NCBI GenBank assembly: GCA_050732935.1
Contig: JBOHRW010000218.1
Span: forward strand, 1 to 36,893
Direction: 5' to 3'
DNA from: DASRVA01 sp050732935
GTDB taxonomy: Bacteria > Gemmatimonadota > Gemmatimonadetes > JACCXV01 > JAHWKZ01
DNA length: 36,893 bases
Made by a program: the position numbers and the translations under genes. Below are positions 1 through 7,445 of the stretch, piece after piece (positions within the stretch are counted from its first letter, which is position 1; the number at the start of each line of letters is the position of its first letter). The notes under the pieces are model-generated. The model worked only from the letters and a program-made list of their open reading frames with translations. It had not been told where the DNA came from and searched no databases.

Positions 1-599
1 AGCGAGTCCTCGCCGAAGAGGTCGATCTCCACACCGTCCTCGAGCTCCAGCTCGGACGGATCCACGTAGTAGACGTAGTTCTCCGGGGTGTTGTAGCCGG
101 CGGCCCAGAAGAGGTTGGTCGCGACGACCTCGGCGCCGCTGGCGAGCTCCGGGTGCTCCGCCGGATCGAGCTTGACGATGTACGTGATCCCGTTCGCGTC
201 CTCGACGTTGAATTTGGGGGTCACCCCTTCGGGATCGACGTCGGTCACGGTCAGGGGGGGCACCGGGCCGTCGATGGTCTGCGGCCCGCGGCGAACCTCC
301 TCCGGAGCCAGCGGCGCGACCGCGTTTCGGTTCGTGAACCAGGTCGAGTTCACGACCTCGTCCTGGGTGTCGGCGTTGAGGGCTTCGCCGTCGGTGGTGA
401 ACGGCTCTCCGATCGGGCGGATCACGAACTGGTGGGCGGACTCGTAGACGAGCGGGATCTCGTTTTCTACAGGCTCCAGGATGGCCAGGGTGTCGGCCGT
501 GGGACGCGGGGCGTACTGCCAGGGCTGCACGGTGCGCCCTCCGCAGGCGCCGGCGAGGAGCCCGAGGACCAGGAGCGATGGTGCGACGAAGAGGCGCAT
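1..599 (-). CDS. Kinase-motif lipoprotein, paralogue 2 (truncated by window edge)
   Basis: Open from an ATG at 599 through the left edge (199 codons visible). The N-terminus is a hydrophobic signal ending in a lipobox-like AGAC, so Cys19 is the probable lipidated residue. The rest aligns residue by residue with the neighbour at 628-2394: shared blocks include VQPW.YAPRP, EVVNSTWFTNRNAV, Y(I/L)(V/I)KLDP and AAGYNTPENYVYY. The Lys in the KLDP block is the candidate nucleotide-binding lysine of a kinase-like N-lobe; the catalytic-loop half lies outside the window. It starts 28 bases after the stop of its paralogue and is presumably cotranscribed. The pair is a tandem duplication that has diverged. 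The biochemical function is not established; the kinase link is inference. Confidence 0.85.
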   Translation of the reverse strand, partial: MRLFVAPSLLVLGLLAGACGGRTVQPWQYAPRPTADTLAILEPVENEIPLVYESAHQFVIRPIGEPFTTDGEALNADTQDEVVNSTWFTNRNAVAPLAPEEVRRGPQTIDGPVPPLTVTDVDPEGVTPKFNVEDANGITYIVKLDPAEHPELASGAEVVATNLFWAAGYNTPENYVYYVDPSELELEDGVEIDLFGEDS

Positions 600-627
600 C
601 ACCGGCCGTCCGTGGTTGATGCAGAGC

Positions 628-2394
628 TCAGTAGCGGGCACCGACCAGCTCGTAGTCGTTCGAGCCGGGGATCCAGCGGAGCCAGAACGTGGCCGGTCGC
701 GGCGCCCGCCGGCCTCCCTCATGGATCTTCCAGACCCGGAGGCGCGCCAGGATGTCGTCGAGGTCCCGGTCGGGACGCAGTTGGCCCGGAAGGGCGAGGT
801 CACCCCGGTACGTGCCGCCCGGGGCCGGAAGCTCGATCCGCGCCTCGCTCGCCGTGCCGGACTGGTCGAGATCCGCGGCGTCCCAGTCGAGCCGCCATTC
901 ATACTGCGCCGGGCCCCCGAAGTGCCGGATCCAGAGATCGTCGAAAACGAGAGCCCGGCCCTCGATCCGTGGCTCGTCCAGCGGCGAGACCTCGGCGAAC
1001 CAGTAGCGCCCGATCTTGTCGCGGCGCCCCTCGAGACCGTCCAGGACATAGGTGCGGACCGCGGGGTCGGACCATTCTGCAGCGTCCATCGCACGCTCGA
1101 GCTGCGGGTCGGTGAACGACATCACGATCTTGGCCCCCCAGTAGCCGTCGCGCGCGTCGACGGCGTCGAAGGCGGGGTTCGGCATGTTGGGCCGCCAGTC
1201 GCCGGGATCGAAGGGATCGACCTCGTACCACCCGATGTTGGGCGGGTTCTGGGGCACCTCGTCCTGCCACGGCCGCTCGTAGAGGCCGAGCGAGACGAAG
1301 CGCATTCCCATCGCGCTCAGATCCAGCTCGTTCTCGTTGCCGACCCGCCGGCTGTGGGGATGGGCGCCGCCCGAGCCGAGCGAGGAGCCGTTGTCGAGCA
1401 TGTAGTGGCGGAGATAGCCGAAACGGCGCGCCGCGTCGTCCTCCGGGCTGTCGGGGTCGAGGATGAAGAAGTCTTGCGTATTGCCCTGCTTCGTATCGGT
1501 CTGGTTCAGCCACGAGGCGATGACGTAGTAGCCGCGGACCTCGCGCCGCAGCTCGTGGGGGATGACGTCGTTCGGATCGTCGGGACGGATGCCGATCCAG
1601 CTGAACGGACCCTTGGGGATTCCTTCTACGAACTTGCTGGCCGAGGTCCGGATCGTTCCGTCGGGTCCGACCGGGTAGCGGTCGAGGAGGACCTCCGTGA
1701 GCTTGCCGGCGGTGAGCTCGACCTCGTCCGGTTCGTCGGCCGCCTTCTCGTACTCGACCACGACGCCGTCCTCCACCACGTCGATCTCCACGCCGTCCTC
1801 CAGCGTGATGGCGCCAGGATCGAAATAGTAGACGTAGTTCTCGGGCGTGTTGTAGCCGGCCGCCCAGACCAGGTTCGTGGCCAGGACGTCCGCCCCGCTG
1901 GCCATCTCGGGCCATTCCGGAGGGTCGAGCTTGATGAGGTAGCGGTCGCCCTCCGAGTCCTCGACGAAGAAGCCGAAGTTGACGCCCTCGCTCTTGTTCG
2001 AGGTGATCGTGAGCGACCCTGGCGCGGGACCGTCGCCCGTATGGGGACCACGCATCACGGCCTCGGGCATGAGCGGATCGACCGCGTTACGGTTCGTGAA
2101 CCATGTCGAGTTCACGACCTCGTCCATGGCATCCACGTTCGCCGCCGGACCGGGCGAGCCCAGCGCGAACTGGTCGATCACGAACGCGTGCGTCGCCTCG
2201 TAGATGATGGGGACATCGCGCTCCGCCGGCTCCAGGATGGGGAGCGTGTCGGCCATCGGACGGGGTGCGTACTCCCACGGCTGGACCGAGGCACCGCCGC
2301 AGGCGGCGGCGCCGAGGGTGGCGACGAGGAGTGTCGCGAAAGGGATGGTGGATCCGGCGAGCCGCGGCGATCTCGTCAGAAGAAACGGCCGCAT
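628..2394 (-). CDS. Kinase-motif lipoprotein, paralogue 1 (588 aa)
   Basis: 588-aa exported protein. Residues 12-31 form a hydrophobic signal and AAAC gives a lipobox with Cys32, so it is probably a membrane-anchored lipoprotein. Three motifs recall the protein-kinase fold: Lys155 in YLIKLDP (N-lobe lysine), D300-T-K302-Q-G-N305 (the DxKxxN catalytic loop pattern) and D334-N-G336 in MLDNGSSLGSG (a DFG-like metal-binding triad). The family, as I recall it, is a common 'hypothetical protein' of Acidobacteria and Gemmatimonadota in which the motif often reads DFG. No HRD histidine is visible; a HipA-, CotH- or Fam20-like atypical kinase is a better guess than a classical one. The ATG lies one base after the TAG of the upstream barrel gene, implying translational coupling. 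What it would phosphorylate is unknown. Confidence 0.85.
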   Translation of the reverse strand: MRPFLLTRSPRLAGSTIPFATLLVATLGAAACGGASVQPWEYAPRPMADTLPILEPAERDVPIIYEATHAFVIDQFALGSPGPAANVDAMDEVVNSTWFTNRNAVDPLMPEAVMRGPHTGDGPAPGSLTITSNKSEGVNFGFFVEDSEGDRYLIKLDPPEWPEMASGADVLATNLVWAAGYNTPENYVYYFDPGAITLEDGVEIDVVEDGVVVEYEKAADEPDEVELTAGKLTEVLLDRYPVGPDGTIRTSASKFVEGIPKGPFSWIGIRPDDPNDVIPHELRREVRGYYVIASWLNQTDTKQGNTQDFFILDPDSPEDDAARRFGYLRHYMLDNGSSLGSGGAHPHSRRVGNENELDLSAMGMRFVSLGLYERPWQDEVPQNPPNIGWYEVDPFDPGDWRPNMPNPAFDAVDARDGYWGAKIVMSFTDPQLERAMDAAEWSDPAVRTYVLDGLEGRRDKIGRYWFAEVSPLDEPRIEGRALVFDDLWIRHFGGPAQYEWRLDWDAADLDQSGTASEARIELPAPGGTYRGDLALPGQLRPDRDLDDILARLRVWKIHEGGRRAPRPATFWLRWIPGSNDYELVGARY

Positions 2395-2395
2395 G

Positions 2396-3748
2396 CTAGT
2401 AGATGTCGCTGAACTTGAAGTTCAGGCGGGTCGCCTCGTCGCTGCGCGCGATCCCAGCCCGGAACACGAAGGCCTCGCGCACATAGGCGCGGAACTCGAG
2501 GCCGTACGAGTACTTGTCACCGAACTCGAATTCGTCGAGGACGGCGTCCAGGTCCTCGCCAACCTCACCGAAGTCGTAGAAGATCGCGGTCTCGATCGCG
2601 CTGGCTTCGTCGTCGTCCGGAAAGTTCTCGTGCCAGATGCGGTAGCGGTATTCCACCGTGCCGTATGCCGCCGTCCGATCGGTGAAGCGCCACGTATCGT
2701 AGCCCCGCAGCCGGGTCGAGCCGCCCAGGTAGGGCAGGTAAACGAACGGGATCTCGTCTCCGTCGTCCTCGGGCTCGGCCTGGTCGAAGCCCACCATCGC
2801 CGACAGGATGTGCCACTGGCTGCCGAGCGGGAGGTGGCCCTGGACCTCTCCGCCATAGGTGATCCAGTTGAAGTCGAGGTCGTTGACCGAGCTGTAGCGC
2901 GCGCCCCGCGCCTTGACCCTCACGCCGGCGACCGGATGGCCGGGCGAGTCGGTGAGATCCAGCACGATCTCCCCGAACGGACCCCACAGCTCCTGCTGGG
3001 GGTCGAGCACTCCGGGAAGGTCGGGGAACCCGTCGACCGGATCGGTGATGTCGGGCTGGTCGTCCGACCAGCCTCCCGATGTGAACGACTTCTCGTAACG
3101 GACCCCGCCCGAGCCCCAGACACCGAACCGCGGCGGAACACCGCCCCTGAGCTCGGCCCCAAAGTGCTCCCAGTCGTAGTCTACCTCGTCGTCCGGGTCC
3201 GAGTCGGGGCCGAGGCCGAAGAAGCGGTCCTTCGTGTCGAGGTCGTAGAGGCCGGTCAGGCGGATGAACGGCCGCCGGCTCGGGTCGTTCCAGCCGATAT
3301 AGGCGGTGTGCTCCTGGTAGGCCCGCCACGTGGCGGCCGCGGTGAAGCCGGTCTTGAAGCCGGTCGGATCCGCGAGGTTGCTGTGCAGTCCGAAACCCAG
3401 ACCCCAGAAGCCGGATTTCGAGCCGAGCGACCCGAAATGGTACGAGACATGGCCGGGCTCGCAGGTGGCGGAGCCGATGCCGGCGGCCATCGAGCCGCAC
3501 TCCTCCTCGCGCTCAGCTGCCCAGTTGTAGAAGATGCGGTCCAGCAGGCGGAGGGGTGCGCCCAGCACGGTCCAGAGCGGGTTCCGACCCGTGTCCACCC
3601 CGGGCGGCACCTGCGGTCGCCGCGGATCGTCGGGCGGGGGAACGGGAGAGGCGGCCTCGGGCTCCTGGCCGAGCAACGGCGCCGTGGCCAGAGGGATCGC
3701 CAGAGCGAGCAGGACGTACAGACCGAACCGACAGAAAAGATTGCGCAC
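2396..3748 (-). CDS. POTRA-less BamA/Omp85-type outer-membrane beta-barrel protein
   Basis: GTG start at 3748 is chosen because GGAGGGG lies just upstream (plus 3751-3757) and a signal peptide follows directly (NLFCRFGLYVLLALAIPLA..., cleavage near LLGQ). The longer in-frame ORF to 3841 has no such support. After a short proline-rich linker the protein goes straight into alternating beta-strand sequence and ends in amphipathic strands (final residues LNFKFSDIY). Near residue 345, STRLRGYDTW matches the (V/L)RG(F/Y) signature of Omp85 barrels. No POTRA repeats fit in the N-terminus, so this resembles the 'noNterm' Omp85 class rather than BamA itself. It heads an apparent operon with the two kinase-motif lipoproteins. 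Substrate or secretion role unknown. Confidence 0.82.
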   Translation of the reverse strand: MRNLFCRFGLYVLLALAIPLATAPLLGQEPEAASPVPPPDDPRRPQVPPGVDTGRNPLWTVLGAPLRLLDRIFYNWAAEREEECGSMAAGIGSATCEPGHVSYHFGSLGSKSGFWGLGFGLHSNLADPTGFKTGFTAAATWRAYQEHTAYIGWNDPSRRPFIRLTGLYDLDTKDRFFGLGPDSDPDDEVDYDWEHFGAELRGGVPPRFGVWGSGGVRYEKSFTSGGWSDDQPDITDPVDGFPDLPGVLDPQQELWGPFGEIVLDLTDSPGHPVAGVRVKARGARYSSVNDLDFNWITYGGEVQGHLPLGSQWHILSAMVGFDQAEPEDDGDEIPFVYLPYLGGSTRLRGYDTWRFTDRTAAYGTVEYRYRIWHENFPDDDEASAIETAIFYDFGEVGEDLDAVLDEFEFGDKYSYGLEFRAYVREAFVFRAGIARSDEATRLNFKFSDIY

Positions 3749-3938
3749 GACCCCTCCGGAGAAGAGGTGACCCGTATTCACCCGGCCTGGCGAATGCCGC
3801 AATCTAGGGGTCCGACCCTGCACCCGTCTAGGCGTAGGCATTTCTACCGGAAATGGCGAGGCGCGCGGCCCGGGTGGGCGGGGTCGGAGAGGGGCGGGCC
3901 GGAAGCTGCGATCCGGAGCGGCCCGGCGCAGGCGGGAT

Positions 3939-3944
3939 TATACT
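3939..3944 (+). promoter_or_regulatory. Candidate -10 element for the 3953 gene
   Basis: TATACT stands out in a GC-rich region and ends 8 bases before the ATG at 3953. There is no Shine-Dalgarno sequence between them, so the transcript would be nearly leaderless. No clear -35 hexamer is visible. Confidence 0.45.
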
Positions 3945-3952
3945 CTATCGGA

Positions 3953-4216
3953 ATGGAGATCGACTGGGAGCCACGGGCCGAAGAGGTCTTCCGTCGGCTG
4001 CTCCTCCAGCTTGACCGCCGTGACCGTAAGGACCATGAGACGCGGGCCCGGGAAGCAGCCGAGATCCACGCCCGGACCCACGGCGTCCGGCGGGTTAGCC
4101 AGGACGCCGCCGTGGTCGGCTTCGTCAAGGCTGGAGGCACGATGATGAAGACGCAGGTGTTGAACGCCTTGCGCCGGGTCGGGATCGACCCCCGGCAGTA
4201 CGAGGAATTCTTCTAG
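3953..4216 (+). CDS. Small conserved protein, possibly PCP_red-like helical domain
   Basis: 87 aa, soluble, mostly helical and highly charged; no signal peptide. The ATG at 3953 is preferred because it follows a TATACT element and is where protein-like sequence begins; the longer upstream frame is antisense to the barrel gene. The block around residues 22-60 (arginine-rich helix, AREAAEIHARTHGVRRVSQD, then VVGFVKAG) resembles the small PCP_red helical module found at the end of light-independent protochlorophyllide reductase subunits and in stand-alone proteins. That resemblance is weak and by eye. The gene stands alone before tRNA-Ile and is divergent from the barrel operon. Confidence 0.65.
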   Translation: MEIDWEPRAEEVFRRLLLQLDRRDRKDHETRAREAAEIHARTHGVRRVSQDAAVVGFVKAGGTMMKTQVLNALRRVGIDPRQYEEFF

Positions 4217-4270
4217 CCGGAGACTTCCTCCAGCCGAGGCGATCGACTCCGGTCCGCGAAGCCCTCGCGG

Positions 4271-4299
4271 TTGAAGGGGAGCCCGCCCCCGGATATCTT
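4271..4299 (+). promoter_or_regulatory. Sigma70-type promoter of tRNA-Ile
   Basis: TTGAAG (4271-4276) and TATCTT (4294-4299) are separated by exactly 17 bases. The tRNA 5' end at 4315 lies 15 bases after the -10 box, leaving a short 5' leader for RNase P removal. Confidence 0.6.
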
Positions 4300-4314
4300 C
4301 AACCCTCCCATACA

Positions 4315-4391
<77 letters not shown>

Positions 4392-4400
4392 GGACACGGG

Positions 4401-4424
4401 AGCCCCGCCAGGAGTGGCGGGGCT
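4401..4424 (+). terminator. Hairpin terminator after tRNA-Ile
   Basis: A perfect 10-bp stem AGCCCCGCCA/TGGCGGGGCT with a GGAG loop begins 9 bases after the tRNA. The T-tract is weak (TCTTCG). It also lies downstream of the minus-strand gene ending at 4477 and may act in both directions. Confidence 0.7.
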
Positions 4425-4476
4425 TCTTCGATAGGATGAGAGCGCCGATTGTCCGGACCGTCGAAGACCTTTTGGC

Positions 4477-4896
4477 TCATTTGCCACTGGGGAAGACGGT
4501 CAGACCGATTTCCTGCGGCGCGACCTCCGGCCGGCCCGCGATCTCGACCCGCAGCGTCGTTGCCCCGACGCTGCCGCCCGAGACGTCGGCGATCATCGTG
4601 TCGAAGCCCGGCTTGGGGCTCACCGTGGCGATAGCCAGGTTCCCGGTCGACCACGAGAAGTGCTCGACGACCACCTGGCCGTTGGCGTCCCGGGCTTCGG
4701 CCACGACCTCGCAATCCCCGCCTTCGATGACCCGCAGGGAGGGACCCACGAAGCAATTGCCTCCAATGATCGCGACGTGTTCGGCCCGCAGCCGTTCGAT
4801 GGCCGGAGGCAGATCGTTGCAAGCTGGACCAAGCAGACCGAGGAGCGAGAGAACGGTCGCGCCAGCGCAGGACAGCCGCGCTCTTCGTATGGTCAT
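4477..4896 (-). CDS. Small exported lipoprotein, possible Ig-like (Big_2) domain
   Basis: 139 aa. ATG at 4896 is preceded by AGGAGG about ten bases upstream. A hydrophobic segment (ATVLSLLGLL) leads to GPAC, with Cys26 the likely lipid-modified residue. The remainder is beta-rich; the pattern F.WSTGNLAIATVSP...IADVSGGSVGATTLRVEIAG resembles bacterial Ig-like Big_2 repeats ('W...n..iA.vs..G.vta...G...i.v'). It carries four Cys in total. It starts 22 bases after the stop of the lipoprotein at 4919-5470, so both are probably one transcript. Function unknown. Confidence 0.75.
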   Translation of the reverse strand: MTIRRARLSCAGATVLSLLGLLGPACNDLPPAIERLRAEHVAIIGGNCFVGPSLRVIEGGDCEVVAEARDANGQVVVEHFSWSTGNLAIATVSPKPGFDTMIADVSGGSVGATTLRVEIAGRPEVAPQEIGLTVFPSGK

Positions 4897-4918
4897 CGAT
4901 CTGCCTCCTGCGTGAGAA

Positions 4919-5470
4919 TCAACGCCGGCTGGCGCGGATTTCCCAACGCGCCATGGTTTCGCCGGGCTCGCCGTCGCAGGTCGCTCGAACGTCCACTGTG
5001 CCGCCGAAGCTCTGGACCCGCGTCAGGTCCCCGAAAGGCCGGGTCGTGAACGATCCCTTGAAGTTCCCGACCGCCCCCGCCGAGGAGCACCCTATGACAG
5101 CCAACGGATCATGCAAGCCCACGACGGAGAACGTGATGGTCGGGCCGCGTATCGCGCCCAGCAGCTCACCGAAGCGATGCGGGAGCGAGGAGCAGGATCC
5201 GGACGCATCGATATCGATGGTCCCGCCGAACGCGAGCCCGACCTCCGAGCTGATCTTGGCATCCCCGGTGCACCCGGACCCGCGGGCGGTACCGGGCACG
5301 CTGAAGGTATGGCTGATCGTATAGTCCCCGTTGAAAACGACGATCGCGGGCGGGATGAAGGGGTCAGGGTTCCCGACCGGGTTCCCACAGGCGGACAGCC
5401 AGACGGCAACGAGCGCGGCCAACCCGGCGAGCGCCTTCGCGTGAACCCGGGCTCTCGTCGTTCCCTTCAC
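4919..5470 (-). CDS. Exported lipoprotein of unknown function
   Basis: About 183 aa from the GTG at 5470. This start gives a normal lipoprotein leader: KGTTRARVHAK, a hydrophobic stretch, then LSAC with the lipidated Cys near position 28. The frame stays open to 5599, but the extra residues would precede the signal sequence without purpose. Mature sequence is glycine/serine-rich and beta-like (GDYTISHTFSVPG, FGGTIDIDASGSCSS, FKGSFTTRPFGDL) with several cysteines that could pair as disulfides in the periplasm. No family recognised. First gene of a pair with 4477-4896. Confidence 0.72.
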   Translation of the reverse strand: MKGTTRARVHAKALAGLAALVAVWLSACGNPVGNPDPFIPPAIVVFNGDYTISHTFSVPGTARGSGCTGDAKISSEVGLAFGGTIDIDASGSCSSLPHRFGELLGAIRGPTITFSVVGLHDPLAVIGCSSAGAVGNFKGSFTTRPFGDLTRVQSFGGTVDVRATCDGEPGETMARWEIRASRR

Positions 5471-5712
5471 CTTGCCGATCGGCGGAAAGGCGTCCCAACG
5501 CTCGTCCACTACGCCGTCGCGATGCTTGATCCGCAGATTCACAGGTTGTTTTGCCGTACATCCCCCTCGATACCCGTCATCACGACAAACCATCCGCAAT
5601 CGGCTTACGCCGGGGGCCTCAACCCCCTACGCGCCATGTCAACAGACGATCTGGAAACCAGACCCATGGCTGTACCCGAAAACGTGTGCCGTTGACCAGG
5701 GGTTTAGTACCG

Positions 5713-6579
5713 TTAGCGAGCAGTTGGCGACCGCTGGCCACCCATGGCAGGGCGTCCGTCGGGACGGCGGGCAAGGCGGTATTCGCCCGGGGTCATCCCG
5801 AAATGCCGCTTGAACGCCCGCGTGAAGTGGCTCTGATCGGAAAACCCCGCTTCGAGGGCGATCGCGGCGATCGGAAGATCGCCTTCCAGGAGACGCTCCG
5901 CGCTCCACTCGAGACGTAGCCGGCGCACGTAGGTTCCCAGCGGGATGTTGAAGTGCTGCCGAAAGACGCGGGCGAGATGAACGGGATGGACGCCGACTTC
6001 CTGGGCGACCTCCGCGATCTTCGGGGCCTCGCGGAAGCCGGCATGGACCAATTCCCGCACCCGCTCGAGCCAGGGCGGTGGACCGGCCGCGTCCTTTGGT
6101 CCGGCAACCGCGCGGACGGCGCTCGCCAGCATGTCGAGGATCAGGGCCTCGATGGCCAGCGGCGCGGCGGAATCCCCCGCTCGGAGCTCGCGGGTGACCC
6201 GCCGGGCCAGGGTCTCGATCCCTCCGTGGCGGAAGTTGTTGACCTCTTCGAGCAGCGGGACCACCGGCTGTAGGAGCTCCGTCCGATCGTGGTCCGGCTG
6301 GATGATCAGCACCCGCGCACCGGCCGACTCGATCCGGTTGGCGTGCGTCTCGCCGGCGGGCTCGGTGAAGACGGTCGCCGGCGAGCATTCGTAGCTGCGC
6401 GACCGGAAGACGTCCTGGAAGGATCCCTCCAGCATGACCGCGAAGACGGTCCATTCGTGAACATGCGGCGGAAGCACCTGGCCGGGTTGGAACCAGGCGT
6501 CCGTGATCCTGAAGCCATCGACGTCGACGACCTGGAACCGCGGACTCCCCATGTGGACGGGCACAGTGCGGTGGGCCAC
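5713..6579 (-). CDS. AraC-family transcriptional regulator with cupin-like N-terminus
   Basis: 288 aa from a GTG at 6579; an ATG ten codons in (6552) is an alternative. Residues ~20-110 form a cupin-like sensor (PPHVHEWTVFAVMLEGSFQDV...FTEPAGETHANR), with conserved histidines suited to metal or ligand binding. The C-terminal ~100 residues are a classic AraC double HTH: IAEVAQEVGVHPVHLARVF, then IAAIALEAGFSDQSHFTRAFKRHFGMTPGEYR. The second helix-turn-helix and the FSDQSHFTRAFK...G.TPGEYR signature are diagnostic. It follows the lipoprotein gene at 6713 on the same strand after a 133-base gap; its regulon is not evident. Confidence 0.9.
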   Translation of the reverse strand: MAHRTVPVHMGSPRFQVVDVDGFRITDAWFQPGQVLPPHVHEWTVFAVMLEGSFQDVFRSRSYECSPATVFTEPAGETHANRIESAGARVLIIQPDHDRTELLQPVVPLLEEVNNFRHGGIETLARRVTRELRAGDSAAPLAIEALILDMLASAVRAVAGPKDAAGPPPWLERVRELVHAGFREAPKIAEVAQEVGVHPVHLARVFRQHFNIPLGTYVRRLRLEWSAERLLEGDLPIAAIALEAGFSDQSHFTRAFKRHFGMTPGEYRLARRPDGRPAMGGQRSPTAR

Positions 6580-6612
6580 GTCCGGTAAACGAATGGGAGA
6601 GGAAACGGGTTG

Positions 6613-6640
6613 GGAGGGCGGAGGGGCCCTGCCCCCTCGG
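6613..6640 (-). other. GC-rich hairpin between the 6713 gene and the AraC gene
   Basis: AGGGGC and GCCCCCT arms with a short CCT loop (one-base mismatch in the arm) lie between two co-directional genes. It may terminate the 6713-7273 transcript but lacks a clear T-run. Confidence 0.3.
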
Positions 6641-6712
6641 CTTGGCTCCAGGATGGCACCCGGAGCGGAGGCTTCTATCCGCGAGGGTGGGCCCCTTTCC
6701 CCTACAGGGCGG

Positions 6713-7273
6713 TCATTCCGAGACCTGGATGTTCCCGTTCACCTCCGCAAGGAAGATCGGATTCGGCGGCGTGGGGCTGTTGCAGAAGGCCTCGTTCTCG
6801 GCTTCCGTGCCGAACGCGGATCCGGTCGACAGGTCGGCCGGGGCGCCGGCCCCCTCGCCGTTGTCGATCGACTGGAACCAGATGAAGGTGCCGGGTGGAA
6901 CGGTCGGATCGTTGCTGAGAAGAAGCTCGCCGCCGAACTTGACCCGGTTCCCGTCGTACACGTTCATGCACGTGACGGTGGCGTTGAAGCGGAACCGCTC
7001 ACCCTGGAAGATCTGGTGGTAGTTGATGTGCCCCTTCACTTCCCCGTCGGCGAACTTCGTCGCCTGGAAGCCGAGGACCTGAGGAATGGTAAAGCCGAAG
7101 ACCTCCAGCGTCATGCTCACACCGCCGCTGGCCGATGCGACGATGGGACTGGCCGCCTCCTGCAGAGCCCGGTCGGTCGTTCCGGGCTCCGTCGGGAGAG
7201 CGGGGTTCTCGGAGCCGCACGCGGTCAGCAGGACGGCTCCCAAGGCAAGGCCGAGCAATTTCCCGTGGATCAT
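6713..7273 (-). CDS. Exported lipoprotein of unknown function
   Basis: 186 aa. The ATG at 7273 has a textbook AGGAGGT seven bases upstream. Leader IHGKLLGLALGAVLLTAC gives a lipobox with Cys19. The mature part is beta-rich and contains paired cysteines (VTCMNVYDGNRVKFGGEL and EAFCNSPTPPNP), NYHQIFQGERFRFNATVTC and GTFIWFQSIDNGEG. The pattern recalls secreted proteins in which a post-translational read-out of 'FRFNATVTCMNVYDGNRVKFGGE' forms a strand-turn-strand unit; I do not recognise the family. Probably monocistronic. Confidence 0.78.
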   Translation of the reverse strand: MIHGKLLGLALGAVLLTACGSENPALPTEPGTTDRALQEAASPIVASASGGVSMTLEVFGFTIPQVLGFQATKFADGEVKGHINYHQIFQGERFRFNATVTCMNVYDGNRVKFGGELLLSNDPTVPPGTFIWFQSIDNGEGAGAPADLSTGSAFGTEAENEAFCNSPTPPNPIFLAEVNGNIQVSE

Positions 7274-7351
7274 CGATTACCTCCTCATCTCTCCGACCAA
7301 GGCCGAATGAACGCCTTTCGAGAGGAGGATAGGAAACAGGGACCCGGCTGT

Positions 7352-7367
7352 CTTGCCGTTTTGCAAG
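7352..7367. repeat. Short inverted repeat upstream of the 7273 gene
   Basis: CTTGC-6 bases-GCAAG lies about 80 bases upstream of the start of the lipoprotein gene. It could be an operator or simply chance; no matching copy was seen elsewhere in the window. Confidence 0.25.
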
Positions 7368-7445
7368 GGGGGCTTGAAGAACCGCAACATAGGTCGGAGG
7401 ATCCACGGGTGTCCCCCCCCCGGTCATCCGACCGCGAGGGCCCCG

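Noticed and set aside
481..2412. Large plus-strand ORF of 643 codons
   Set aside because: It is antisense to the kinase-motif lipoprotein and lacks signal, domain or composition of a real protein; a GC-rich shadow.
2204..4216. Plus-strand ORF of 670 codons ending at 4216
   Set aside because: Only the last 87 codons are supported; the rest is antisense to the barrel gene.
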